A DNA stretch of 64,000 bases from Pseudomonas mosselii (GTDB lineage Bacteria; Pseudomonadota; Gammaproteobacteria; Pseudomonadales; Pseudomonadaceae). Below the pieces are notes generated by a model, which saw only the letters and a list, made by a program, of their open reading frames with translations, was not told the DNA's origin and did not search any database. A program made the translations under genes and the position numbers. The DNA is taken from NCBI RefSeq assembly GCF_005796105.1, contig NZ_VAUO01000007.1, positions 62,001 through 126,000 on the forward strand. Direction: 5' to 3'. Each line of letters opens with the position of its first letter. Within the stretch, counting starts at the first letter, position 1. Shown here in pieces: positions 1 through 8,211 of this stretch.

Positions 1-1
1 C

Positions 2-1165
2 GTGCCGAACACTGGATCACCCTCGCCTGAGGCCAGCGTGCCCCGCGATCAGATCGGCCTGCCGTTGTGGTTGCTGGCCGAGCTTACCTACCGCTGCCCA
101 CTGCAGTGCCCGTACTGCTCCAACCCGCTGGACTTCGCCCAGCAGGGCCAGGAGCTGAGCACCGAGCAGTGGTTCAAGGTCATGGCCGAAGCCCGCGAGA
201 TGGGCGCGGCGCAGATCGGTTTCTCCGGCGGCGAGCCGTTGGTGCGCCAGGACCTTGTCGAGCTGATCGGCGAAGCGCGGCGCCTGGGCTACTACACCAA
301 CCTGATCACCTCGGGCATCGGCCTGACCGAACAGAAGATCGGCGCCTTCAAAGAGGCCGGGCTGGACCACATCCAGATCAGCTTCCAGGCCAGTGATGAG
401 CAGGTGAACAACCTGCTGGCAGGCTCGAAGAAAGCCTTCGCGCAAAAGCTGGAGATGGCCCGGGCGGTGAAAGCCCACGGCTATCCGATGGTGCTCAACT
501 TCGTCACCCACCGGCACAACATCGACAAGATCGACCGCATCATCGAGCTGTGCATCGCACTGGAGGCGGACTTCGTCGAGTTGGCCACCTGCCAGTTCTA
601 CGGCTGGGCGCACCTCAACCGCCTCGGGCTGCTGCCGACCCGCGAGCAACTGCAACGTGCCGAACGCATCACCAACGAGTACCGCGAGAAGCTCAAGGCA
701 GACGGTCATCCGTGCAAGCTGATCTTCGTCACCCCGGACTACTACGAAGAACGCCCCAAGGCGTGCATGAACGGCTGGGGCAGCCTGTTCCTGACCATCA
801 CCCCCGACGGCACCGCCCTGCCCTGTCACGGCGCGCGTCAGCTACCAGTGCAGTTCCCCAACGTACGTGAGCATGACTTGCAGCACATCTGGTACGACTC
901 GTTCGGTTTCAACCGCTTCCGTGGCTACGATTGGATGCCCGAACCGTGCCGCTCGTGCGACGAGAAAGAGAAGGACTTCGGCGGCTGCCGCTGCCAGGCA
1001 TTCATGCTCACCGACGATGCCAGCAAGGCGGACCCGGTGTGCGGCAAGTCGCCAGACCATGGCATCATCCTCAAGGCCCGCGAAGAAGCCGAGCACGCCA
1101 CCTTGGAGATCGAACAGATGATTTTCCGTAATGAACGAAACGCCAATGTCATCGCCCGAGGCTGA
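2..1165 (+). CDS. pqqE: PqqE, radical SAM PQQ biosynthesis enzyme
   Basis: Radical SAM/SPASM enzyme that cross-links Glu and Tyr of the PqqA peptide in pyrroloquinoline quinone synthesis, acting in the cytosol with the PqqD chaperone. The CX3CX2C cluster motif is visible (C32, C36, C39, within [10 protein letters not shown]), followed by the GGEPL motif. A Cys-rich SPASM tail follows (PCHGAR, then PCRSC and GGCRCQ). The length of 387 aa suits the family. The first possible start is GTG at base 2; its ribosome binding site lies outside the window, so a start further upstream cannot be excluded. The 3' end overlaps the next gene by 35 bases, as expected for the end of a pqq operon. The identification is secure and only the start is uncertain. 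Confidence 0.95.
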   Translation: MPNTGSPSPEASVPRDQIGLPLWLLAELTYRCPLQCPYCSNPLDFAQQGQELSTEQWFKVMAEAREMGAAQIGFSGGEPLVRQDLVELIGEARRLGYYTNLITSGIGLTEQKIGAFKEAGLDHIQISFQASDEQVNNLLAGSKKAFAQKLEMARAVKAHGYPMVLNFVTHRHNIDKIDRIIELCIALEADFVELATCQFYGWAHLNRLGLLPTREQLQRAERITNEYREKLKADGHPCKLIFVTPDYYEERPKACMNGWGSLFLTITPDGTALPCHGARQLPVQFPNVREHDLQHIWYDSFGFNRFRGYDWMPEPCRSCDEKEKDFGGCRCQAFMLTDDASKADPVCGKSPDHGIILKAREEAEHATLEIEQMIFRNERNANVIARG

Positions 1166-2960
1166 ATTCAGTGCCGCCCAGGCGGTGGCTGCCGGCACCG
1201 ATTTCGCTGAACTCAAGGTCAGCATCGACGGGTTGTTCTGGCTCGAATTCCGCCCCGCCGACGGCGCTTGCCGCGTCTGGCACTGGCTCTACCACCAGGC
1301 CCGCTGCCTGACCCCGGACGGCTTCAGCGTGCGCAGCCGGGTGTATGAATATGGCGGCGGCAGCTTCTGCCTGGGCGCTGACGGACTGGTGTTCGTCAAC
1401 GAGAAGGACCAGCAGCTCTACACCCAGAACCTGGACGGCTCGGCGCCACGTGCACTAACCGCCGCCAGCGACTGCCGCTACGGCGATGTACAGTGGCACG
1501 CCGGACAAGTGCTGGCAGTCGAGGAACGGCATGCCGAACAGGTGGAACACCGCCTGGTAGCACTGGCCGAGGGCACGCGCGTGATCGTAGCCGAAGGGGC
1601 CGACTTCTATGCAGCCCCCACGCTGAGCGAGGATGGCAGCCGGCTGGCCTGGATCGAATGGGACCGCCCCGCCCAACCCTGGACCTTCACCCGCCTGATG
1701 TGCAGCACGCGCGATAGCGCTGGCCACTGGGGCCCTGCGCGCTGCGTTGCCGGGCACCAAGAGTCACTGCAACAGCCCCGCTTCGATGCCGCTGGACGGC
1801 TGTATTGTCTGTCTGATCGCAACGGTTTCTGGCAACCCTGGGGTGAAGTCGATGGGCACTGGCAAGCGCTACCTGCCGCCGCTGCCGACCATGCGGGCGC
1901 GCCGTGGCAACTGGGCGCCAGCACTTGGATCGCTTTGGGGCCAGAGCACTACCTGGCCAGTTGGTTCGAGGCGGGCTTCGGGCAACTCGGCCTGCGCCAG
2001 CCCGATGGCCACACCCAGCGCTATGCCAGCGCCTACACCCGTTTCCGTAGCCTGGCCATGGATGGCGAGCAGCTCTACGCCATCGCCGCCTCCCCGATCA
2101 GTCCACCTGCGGTGATCGCCATCGACCGGCGCAGCCATGCGGTGAGCATCCTGGCTGGCGGCGCCGAAGTGCTGCCAGCCTCACGTATCAGCCAACCACA
2201 GCCGATCCACTACCCCAGCGGCGATAGCCAGGCCCACGGGTTCTTCTATCCGGCAATGACCGGCCAGGGACCATCGCCGCTGGTACTGTTCATACACGGC
2301 GGGCCCACGTCGGCCTGCTACCCGGTCCTCGACCCGCGCATCCAGTACTGGACCCAGCGCGGCTTCGCCGTGGCCGACCTCAATTACCGCGGCAGCAGTG
2401 GCTATGGTCGAGCCTATCGCCAGGCCCTGCACCTGCGCTGGGGCGAAGCCGATGTGCAGGATGCCTGCGCGGCAGTCACGCACCTGGCAGGCCTTGGCCT
2501 GATCGATCCGCAGCAAGCCTTCATCCGTGGCGGTAGCGCAGGCGGCTACACCACCCTCTGCGCCCTGGCCTTCCATACGGTGTTCCGCGCCGGCGCCAGC
2601 CTGTATGGGGTCAGTGACCCGTTGGCACTGAACCGTACCACGCACAAGTTCGAAGGCGACTATCTGGACTGGCTGATCGGCGACCCCGAGCACGACGCTG
2701 CGCGCTACCGCCAGCGCACGCCGCTGCTGCATGCTCAGCGCATCAGCGCGCCGGTGATCTTCTTTCAGGGGGAACTGGATGCGGTGGTGGTGCCCGAACA
2801 GACCCGCAGCATGCTGGCGGCGCTCAAAGCCAATGGCATCCGCGCCGAGGGACATTTCTACGCGCACGAGCGCCATGGCTTTCGCCAGGCGGCCAACCTG
2901 GCCCATGCGCTGGAAGAGGAGTGGAAGTTCTATTGCAAGGTGCTGGCTGACCCCGTGTAG
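1131..2960 (+). CDS. S9 family prolyl oligopeptidase-like peptidase of the pqq operon
   Basis: Serine peptidase of the S9 (prolyl oligopeptidase / acylaminoacyl peptidase) family, 609 aa. The N-terminal half has the repetitive pattern of a beta-propeller. The C-terminal alpha/beta-hydrolase half shows the oxyanion segment FIHGGP, the nucleophile GGSAGG, an acidic residue in QGELDAVV and the catalytic His in HERHGF. It overlaps pqqE by 35 bases, so it is probably co-transcribed. Pseudomonas pqq operons commonly end with such a peptidase (called PqqH in P. aeruginosa), and a role in PqqA degradation is only a guess. ATG at 1131 is used; an in-frame ATG at 1146 is an alternative because no clear Shine-Dalgarno precedes the first. 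The TAG stop falls at the very edge of a repeated REP cassette. Confidence 0.88.
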   Translation: MNETPMSSPEAEFSAAQAVAAGTDFAELKVSIDGLFWLEFRPADGACRVWHWLYHQARCLTPDGFSVRSRVYEYGGGSFCLGADGLVFVNEKDQQLYTQNLDGSAPRALTAASDCRYGDVQWHAGQVLAVEERHAEQVEHRLVALAEGTRVIVAEGADFYAAPTLSEDGSRLAWIEWDRPAQPWTFTRLMCSTRDSAGHWGPARCVAGHQESLQQPRFDAAGRLYCLSDRNGFWQPWGEVDGHWQALPAAAADHAGAPWQLGASTWIALGPEHYLASWFEAGFGQLGLRQPDGHTQRYASAYTRFRSLAMDGEQLYAIAASPISPPAVIAIDRRSHAVSILAGGAEVLPASRISQPQPIHYPSGDSQAHGFFYPAMTGQGPSPLVLFIHGGPTSACYPVLDPRIQYWTQRGFAVADLNYRGSSGYGRAYRQALHLRWGEADVQDACAAVTHLAGLGLIDPQQAFIRGGSAGGYTTLCALAFHTVFRAGASLYGVSDPLALNRTTHKFEGDYLDWLIGDPEHDAARYRQRTPLLHAQRISAPVIFFQGELDAVVVPEQTRSMLAALKANGIRAEGHFYAHERHGFRQAANLAHALEEEWKFYCKVLADPV

Positions 2961-3280
2961 GAGATTACCCAGCCCTTTGGGCTGCGCTGTCGCGCAGAGA
3001 ACTGACTTCGCAAGCGCGCCGCGCCCCCTGTGGGAGCGGCGGTTCGGCGCCCCGACTTGCCCGCGAACACCGGCGAAGCCGGTGCCATACACTGAGTCGC
3101 CTGCTTCGCGGGCAAGCCCGCTCCCACAGAGCCTTGCTAAATCGACAAGTTATGTGCAGCTCCATGAGCGGCCTTGTGTCGCGAAGGGCTGCGAAGCAGC
3201 CCCGGCGATGTCACATGATGCTTAAGTCCTAGGGCTGCTGCGACCCTCTTTCCGATCGGTCCGGCAAGGCCGCTCCACAC
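2956..3280. repeat. REP cassette, copy A (full length)
   Basis: A roughly 325-bp non-coding cassette that starts at the stop codon of the S9 peptidase gene. It contains GC-rich palindromes: a CTGTGGGAGCGG arm and its inverted partner AGCCCGCTCCCACAG, and CCCGCGAA (about 3060-3067) facing TTCGCGGG (3105-3112). The same cassette recurs at 50423-50775, where the 37-bp core between the inner arms (here 3068-3104) is in the opposite orientation. A shorter, internally deleted copy lies at 27041-27157. No gene is visible in 2961-3293. Confidence 0.85.
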
Positions 3281-3293
3281 GTGATGTGTCAAG

Positions 3294-3452
3294 TCACCGT
3301 TTGGCGATGATGTACACCGCATGCACGATCCCCGGGATGTATCCCAGCAAGGTCAGCAGAATGTTCAGCCAGAAGGCCCCGCCGAAGCCGACCTGGAGAA
3401 ACACACCCAGCGGCGGCAAGAGGATGGCGATGATGATGCGAATGAAGTCCAT
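3294..3452 (-). CDS. Pmp3/YqaE family small membrane protein
   Basis: A 52-aa very hydrophobic protein beginning MDFIRIIIAILLPPLGVFL and ending AVYIIAKR. It consists of two predicted transmembrane helices around a glycine-rich turn (GFGGAFWLN) and the LGYIPGIVHA signature of the Pmp3/YqaE/stress-induced hydrophobic peptide family. Such proteins sit in the cytoplasmic membrane and are often linked to salt, cold or membrane-potential stress; the exact function is unknown. The start is the ATG at 3452, preceded on the minus strand by AAGGAGCG, a good ribosome binding site. It stands alone between the repeat cassette and the aminotransferase gene. Confidence 0.88.
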   Translation of the reverse strand: MDFIRIIIAILLPPLGVFLQVGFGGAFWLNILLTLLGYIPGIVHAVYIIAKR

Positions 3453-3604
3453 GCGTTACGCTCCTTGAAGGGTTACTTCACAGACCCGCCGTACAGCCCA
3501 GAGGTTCCACCCTTGCACAACGCGCAAAAAAAACGCCCCGGGCCAACCACTACAGGCCAAGGGCGATGCGCAGAAACGCGAGACGGTTCGTTGAAATTCG
3601 TTGA

Positions 3605-4876
3605 TCAGGCTAGTCTTTCGCGGTGTTTGCGCGGGTGGGCATGTAGGCGTGCGAATGCACGCGCCAGGCGCAGCAGCATTTCGTCGATGTTGCCCTTGCT
3701 CACCGTCAGCGCCGGGGAGAAGCGCACCACGTCGGCCTGCGGCGCATCGAGCAGCAGCCCTTCCTCCAAGGCCGCCGCGACCAACGCCTGAGCATCGTCC
3801 TCACGCAACTGCAAGGCCCACAGCAAGCCCTGGCCACGTACCTCGCCCTGGGCATAACGGCCTGCCAGGCGACTCAAGCCCTCGCGCAGGTGACGGCCGG
3901 TGTCCTGGACCTGCTCGAAGAAACCCGGGGCCAGCAGCGTCTCCAACACCGCTAAACCCGCTGCGCACATCAGCGCATTACCGTGGTGGCTGCCCTGCAG
4001 TTCGCCAGGCTCGGCGCAGCAAGCGCTGCCCCGCGCCAGCAGCGCGGCTAGCGGCACGCCGCCACCCAGCCCCTTGCCCAGGGTGATGATGTCGGCCCGA
4101 ACGCCATAGGTCTGCTCTGCCAACAGGGCGCCACAGCGTCCTGCGCCGGTTTGCACCTCATCGAGGATCAGCAAAATGCCTAGCTCACGGCACAACCGCT
4201 CGACCCCTTGCAGGTATTCACGCGTGGCCGGGATCACGCCTGCTTCGCCCTGGATCGGTTCGAGCATGATCGCCACCGTGCGCGAGTCGACCTCGGCATG
4301 CAGCGCGGCAAGGTCGTTGAACGGCACTTTGCTGAAACCGGGCAAGCCCGGCTCGCAGCGGTTGCACGGCAGTGGATCGGATGCCGACAGTGCCCCCAGG
4401 CTGCGACCGTGGCAGGCCTGGCTGGCGGTGATGATGTGATAAGCCCCGTTGCGATGCCGTTGGCCCCACTTGCGCGCCAGCTTGATCGCGCCTTCGCAGG
4501 CCTCGGCACCACTGTTGAGCAGATAGGCCTGGTCACTGCCGGTGCTCTGGCATAGCTGCTCGGCCAAGCTCAGCAAGCTGTGGCTATGAAAACCAGCCCC
4601 CGGCGTGATCAGCGCTTGGGCCTGGTTACCCAACGCCTTCACCAGCACGCTCGGGCTATGCCCTAGGCTGTTGACCGCACCGCCTTGGGTGAAATCCAGA
4701 TAGGCGACCCCGGCGTTGTCCCACAGCCAGGAGCCCTGGCCGCGTACGAACACCTGGGGCGCGCGCTTGCTGCCAGGCATCAGGCGCTCAGCGCCAGGCT
4801 GCACGGCAGCAACCGCCAGGGCACGGATGGGCTCGGCAGCGGCGGGCGCCGGACGGCGCAGCTTGAACAGGTTCAT
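3605..4876 (-). CDS. class III aminotransferase (acetylornithine aminotransferase-like)
   Basis: PLP-dependent class III aminotransferase of 423 aa, in the acetylornithine / succinylornithine / 4-aminobutyrate transaminase group. Visible hallmarks are LNSGAEACEGAIKLAR (phosphate-binding region), LILDEVQTGAGRCG with the PLP-contacting Asp, and TLGKGLGGG with the Schiff-base Lys near residue 267. The N-terminal 30 residues (Ala/Pro-rich) extend beyond the usual ArgD start. It is divergent from the LysR gene at 5086, which is its likely regulator. The substrate cannot be read from the sequence; its position outside any arginine operon argues against it being the main argD. A T-rich hairpin-like stretch around 3530-3560 may end its transcript. 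Confidence 0.85.
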   Translation of the reverse strand: MNLFKLRRPAPAAAEPIRALAVAAVQPGAERLMPGSKRAPQVFVRGQGSWLWDNAGVAYLDFTQGGAVNSLGHSPSVLVKALGNQAQALITPGAGFHSHSLLSLAEQLCQSTGSDQAYLLNSGAEACEGAIKLARKWGQRHRNGAYHIITASQACHGRSLGALSASDPLPCNRCEPGLPGFSKVPFNDLAALHAEVDSRTVAIMLEPIQGEAGVIPATREYLQGVERLCRELGILLILDEVQTGAGRCGALLAEQTYGVRADIITLGKGLGGGVPLAALLARGSACCAEPGELQGSHHGNALMCAAGLAVLETLLAPGFFEQVQDTGRHLREGLSRLAGRYAQGEVRGQGLLWALQLREDDAQALVAAALEEGLLLDAPQADVVRFSPALTVSKGNIDEMLLRLARAFARLHAHPRKHRERLA

Positions 4877-5072
4877 CAGGGCTCCAGCCAGTCACGGTAA
4901 TCAGCGGTCAAGGCAGCCGGTCGAGCGCCGGATAGATATTTTGCCTTGCCTATCAAAAATGTTTTTCATTCGGGGTAACAATCACGCTCTTGATCGCTGT
5001 AACCCGCTGTAATACGGCGATAGACTAAGTGTCAGCAGGCCGCTCGGCCATTTCGTTTTAGCAGCTTTTTCA

Positions 5073-5087
5073 ATAAGTAATACTTAT
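5073..5087. promoter_or_regulatory. palindrome ATAAG-N5-CTTAT over the lysR start codon
   Basis: ATAAGTAATACTTAT is a perfect 7+1+7 dyad with the T-N11-A architecture of LysR-type operators. Its last two bases are the first two of the lysR ATG. It sits in the 209-bp divergent region between the aminotransferase and lysR genes, at a place where bound protein would also block lysR translation initiation or early transcription. No Shine-Dalgarno-like stretch is visible before this ATG. Confidence 0.55.
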
Positions 5088-6009
5088 GGATTTTCGCCAA
5101 CTGCGTTATTTCGTCGCGGTGTATGAAGAGGGCCACGTGGGGCGCGCCGCCGAGCGCCTGTCCCTCTCGCAGCCGGCCCTGTCGCAGCAGATCCGCCAAC
5201 TTGAGCACAGCCTCGACCTGAACCTGTTCGAGCGCAGCAACAAGCGCCTGCTGCCCACCTTGGCTGCCCATACGCTGTACAACCACGCCCTGCCGCTGCT
5301 CGACGGGCTGCAACGGGCGCACGAGGCGATGCGCAACTTCAAGGGCCAATCACTGCGGACCCTGGCCATCGGCGTGCTGCAAACCGTACGCCCAAGCCTG
5401 GTACCCCAATTGCTGGAACGGGTACGCAAGGCTCAGCCGCATCTGGTGGTGCAGATCTATGAATTGTCTGGCCTGGAGATCGAACGGCGCCTGCTCAACG
5501 GCCACCTGGACATCGGCATCAGCTACCTGCCGCCACGCCAACCGGGCCTGCATGGTTTGCTGCTGTACGAAGATGAGTTGCAACTGGTCATCCCCAACAC
5601 CCACCCGCTGAAAGATTTCAAGAAGGTGTCCATTCGCCAGGCAGCGGAACTGCCGATGCTGATGCTCGGCGAGGAGTTCCAGGTCCGTCAGATCTGGAAA
5701 GCGCAGTTGGCCAATCAGGGACGCAGGCCGCAGGTGCAGGCCGAGATGAACAACATGGCGGGGATTCTCGACAGCCTGGCCCACACCTCACTGGCGACCA
5801 TTCTGCCAGGCCGGGCCAAGGATGCCGCCGAAGACGACCAGGCGTTGCTGTGGAAACCGTTGAGCGAGCCACGGGTGCCGCTGAAGGTAGGGCTGGTGTT
5901 TCGCGATGCACAACGTCAGCAGGCGTCAGTGGAGCTGCTACGTACCTTGCTCGAAGAAGAAACCGACGCGCGCCACTTGAGTGGATCGCCCCTGGACGTT
6001 CTGGGCTAA
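5086..6009 (+). CDS. LysR-type transcriptional regulator
   Basis: LTTR of 307 aa. The N-terminal winged helix (residues 1-60) shows MDFRQLRYFVAVYEEGHVG and AAERLSLSQPALSQQIRQLE. The rest (about residues 90-295) is a periplasmic-binding-protein-like effector domain, with ISYLPPR and a typical LVIPNTHPL segment. The closest textbook relatives by pattern are CynR/CbbR/BenM-type regulators, but the effector is not deducible. It is divergent from the class III aminotransferase, which it probably controls. The ATG at 5086 gives the canonical LTTR N-terminus despite the lack of an obvious ribosome binding site; the start codon overlaps a palindromic operator candidate. Confidence 0.9.
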   Translation: MDFRQLRYFVAVYEEGHVGRAAERLSLSQPALSQQIRQLEHSLDLNLFERSNKRLLPTLAAHTLYNHALPLLDGLQRAHEAMRNFKGQSLRTLAIGVLQTVRPSLVPQLLERVRKAQPHLVVQIYELSGLEIERRLLNGHLDIGISYLPPRQPGLHGLLLYEDELQLVIPNTHPLKDFKKVSIRQAAELPMLMLGEEFQVRQIWKAQLANQGRRPQVQAEMNNMAGILDSLAHTSLATILPGRAKDAAEDDQALLWKPLSEPRVPLKVGLVFRDAQRQQASVELLRTLLEEETDARHLSGSPLDVLG

Positions 6010-6023
6010 ATCACGCGCACAAA

Positions 6024-6049
6024 GAAAACCCCGCCGAAGCGGGGTTTTC
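6024..6049. terminator. bidirectional terminator shared by lysR and rsmY
   Basis: The perfect stem GAAAACCCCGC / GCGGGGTTTTC with a CGAA loop has A- and T-runs on both sides, so it can end the plus-strand lysR transcript and the minus-strand sRNA. It begins 14 bases after the lysR stop codon. Confidence 0.88.
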
Positions 6050-6152
6050 CAGACTGTTTCCCTTTTTGACTTCCTTTTCTTCCCGCCGTCCTGGCGAGAC
6101 ATCCTTCGTGTGTCCCTGTTCTGTCCATTGCGCTTCCTGCGCTCCGTCCATG
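6024..6152 (-). ncRNA. rsmY: Gac-controlled regulatory RNA of the RsmY/RsmX/RsmZ type
   Basis: On the minus strand the roughly 125-130 nt before the terminator carry eleven GGA motifs, including an exposed loop GCGC-AGGAA-GCGC and others in AGGATG, AGGACG and GGGAAG contexts. This is the hallmark of sRNAs that titrate the translational repressor RsmA/CsrA. A -10-like TAATCT (6159-6164) puts the 5' end near 6150-6153, and the rho-independent stem at 6024-6049 gives the 3' end. A GacA upstream activating sequence lies about 67 bases upstream. My recollection is that rsmY of P. putida lies between an acyl-CoA dehydrogenase and a LysR gene, which matches. The 5' end is an estimate; which Rsm paralogue it is rests on synteny. 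Confidence 0.85.
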
Positions 6153-6209
6153 TAAGAAAGATTAACTGTGGATCCAATTTTAGGAAAGTGGAGAAAAGCC
6201 GCCACGTCA

Positions 6210-6227
6210 CGTAAGAGAAAGCTTACA
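6210..6227 (-). promoter_or_regulatory. GacA upstream activating sequence of the Rsm sRNA
   Basis: The minus strand reads TGTAAGCTTTCTCTTACG, one base off the published GacA box TGTAAG-N6-CTTACA. It is centred about 67 bases upstream of the predicted sRNA start, the usual place in rsm promoters. This predicts dependence on the GacS/GacA two-component system. Confidence 0.82.
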
Positions 6228-6267
6228 AGCGCCCTACATTCGCCTATGGCACCCACCGCGCCCCGTC

Positions 6268-6289
6268 GGCACACGGCTCAGCGTGTGCC
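6268..6289 (-). terminator. hairpin after acyl-CoA dehydrogenase gene
   Basis: GGCACACG / CGTGTGCC with a 6-base loop (GCTCAG) lies 21 bases beyond the stop of the acyl-CoA dehydrogenase gene (minus strand). There is no T-run, so it may be a weak or Rho-assisted terminator or a 3' stabilising hairpin. Confidence 0.45.
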
Positions 6290-6309
6290 GCGAAGGCGGC
6301 CAGGCTGAA

Positions 6310-8088
6310 TCAGAACTGTGCCGCGTCGAGCAGGTAAAGCGACTCACTGCCCGCCTTGACCGACGCCACCAGCGACTGCACCCGTGGCAACAGACGCGCG
6401 AAGTAGAATCGTGCGGTTCCCAGCTTGGCTGCATAGAAGTCCGCATCGCCTTGCCCAGCCTTGGCCGCACGAGCCATCAAGGCCCACATATAGGCGTAGG
6501 CCACATAGCCGAACGCGTGCAGGTACTCCACCGAGGCCGCGCCGATCTCGTCAGGGTTGCCCTTGGCCTTGTCGAGTACCCAGGCGGTCAGTTCGTCGAG
6601 CTGGCCCAGAGCGGCCGCCAGTGGGCGGGTGAACTCGCCGTGCTCGCCCTCGGCGCTGGCGATGAACTGGCGGATTTCGTCGGCGAACAGCGTGTAGTAG
6701 GCGCCGCCGCTGCCCACCACCTTGCGCCCCATCAGGTCGAGGGCCTGGATACCGTTGGTGCCTTCGTAGATCTGGGTAATGCGCACGTCGCGAACCAACT
6801 GTTCCTGGCCCCACTCGCGGATATAGCCGTGCCCACCGAATACCTGCTGGCCATGCACGGTGCACTCCAGGCCCAGGTCGGTGAGGAAGGCCTTGGCCAC
6901 CGGGGTCAGCAACGCGACCAGGGCGTCGCTGCGCTCGCGGGTGGCCTTGTCCTCACTGAACTTGGCGCTGTCCAGCTGCATTGCCACGTAGGTAGAAAAC
7001 GCCCGGCCGCCCTCGATCAGCGCCTTCATGGTCAGCAGCATGCGCCGCACATCCGGGTGCACGATGATCGGGTCGGCGACCTTGTCCTTGGCCTGCGGGC
7101 CGGTCGGGGCGCGGCTTTGCAGGCGATCACGGGCGTACTCGACGGCATTCTGATAGGAACGCTCAGCCGAGGCCAGGCCCTGGATGCCGACCCCGAGGCG
7201 CTCGTAGTTCATCATGGTGAACATCGCCGCCAGGCCTTTGTTCGGCTCGCCCACGAGATAACCGACGGCTTGGTCGAAGTTCATCACACAGGTGGCCGAG
7301 GCCTGAATGCCCATCTTGTGCTCGATCGAGCCGCAGGTGACCGGGTTGCGTGCACCCAGGCTACCGTCATCGTTGACCATGAACTTAGGCACCAGGAACA
7401 GCGAAATGCCCTTGGGCCCCGCCGGGGCGTCCGGCAGCTTGGCCAGCACCAGATGAATGATGTTCTCAGTCAGGTCGTGCTCCCCCCCGGTGATGAAGAT
7501 CTTGGTGCCACTGATCCTATAGCTGCCATCGGCCTGGGGGTCGGCCTTGGTGCGGATGATGCCCAGGTCAGTACCGGCGTGGGGCTCGGTCAGGCACATG
7601 GAACCGGCCCAGACGCCGGCGTACATGTTCGGCAGGTACTTTGCCTTCAACGCCTCGCTGGCATGGGCATTGATCGACAGGCAGGCGCCAGCGGTCAGCA
7701 TCGGGTACAAACCAAAGGCCAGGCTGGAGGCGTTGATCATCTCCTCGACCTGGGCCGAAATGGCCTTGGGCATGCCCATGCCACCAAACAGCGGATCACC
7801 ACCCACGCCTACCCAGCCACCTTCGGCGTAGGTGGCATAAGCCTGAATGAAGCCTGCGGGGGTTCTGACCGCGCCGTTATCCCAGTGGCAGCCCTCTTCG
7901 TCAGCGGCGCGGCTGAGCGGGGCGATGGTCTTGCTGGTAACCTTGCCGGCCTCCTCCAGCACGGCCATGGCCGTGTCGGCATCGACCACATCGGCCAGGC
8001 CAGGGAGTTGCGACCAGAGCGTGGCCACGTCGAAGACTTCATTGAGAACGAAGCGCATATCGCGCAGGGGCGCTTTATAGTCAGCCAT
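6310..8088 (-). CDS. acyl-CoA dehydrogenase (first of two)
   Basis: Flavoprotein of 592 aa catalysing the first, FAD-dependent dehydrogenation of an acyl-CoA in beta-oxidation. It has the long form of the family. A short N-terminal extension opens with MADYKAPLRDMRFVLNEV. It is followed by the helical N-domain, the middle beta-domain with MCLTEPHAGTDLG and the ISGTKIFITGGEHD flavin/substrate region, the C-terminal helical domain (GHGYIREWGQEQ) and an extra C-terminal helical domain. It is clearly paralogous to the gene at 9729-11534, with the same opening and the same motif order. Chain-length preference is unknown; in P. aeruginosa the corresponding neighbours of the biotin cluster have been described as long- and medium-chain enzymes. 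Its upstream region (8089-8211) shows no PsrA-type box, unlike the paralogue. Confidence 0.92.
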   Translation of the reverse strand: MADYKAPLRDMRFVLNEVFDVATLWSQLPGLADVVDADTAMAVLEEAGKVTSKTIAPLSRAADEEGCHWDNGAVRTPAGFIQAYATYAEGGWVGVGGDPLFGGMGMPKAISAQVEEMINASSLAFGLYPMLTAGACLSINAHASEALKAKYLPNMYAGVWAGSMCLTEPHAGTDLGIIRTKADPQADGSYRISGTKIFITGGEHDLTENIIHLVLAKLPDAPAGPKGISLFLVPKFMVNDDGSLGARNPVTCGSIEHKMGIQASATCVMNFDQAVGYLVGEPNKGLAAMFTMMNYERLGVGIQGLASAERSYQNAVEYARDRLQSRAPTGPQAKDKVADPIIVHPDVRRMLLTMKALIEGGRAFSTYVAMQLDSAKFSEDKATRERSDALVALLTPVAKAFLTDLGLECTVHGQQVFGGHGYIREWGQEQLVRDVRITQIYEGTNGIQALDLMGRKVVGSGGAYYTLFADEIRQFIASAEGEHGEFTRPLAAALGQLDELTAWVLDKAKGNPDEIGAASVEYLHAFGYVAYAYMWALMARAAKAGQGDADFYAAKLGTARFYFARLLPRVQSLVASVKAGSESLYLLDAAQF

Positions 8089-8211
8089 GACAACCTCTCG
8101 CTATAAGGGTCGGAGCGGTCCTATGGGACCGCGGCACTGGGTTGGAAGCAGTGTAACCGAACAACTTTTACGAGACATAGGGTCATCATGCGACTGTATA
8201 GTCAGCCACGG

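Noticed and set aside
2961..3293. Small ORFs inside the REP cassettes (also at 50400-50900)
   Set aside because: They consist of palindromic repeat sequence in all frames and differ between copies by frame-disrupting changes.
6283..8106. 607-codon open frame antisense to an acyl-CoA dehydrogenase (and a similar one at 9801-11552)
   Set aside because: Codon-bias shadow; the sense strand encodes complete acyl-CoA dehydrogenases with all motifs.
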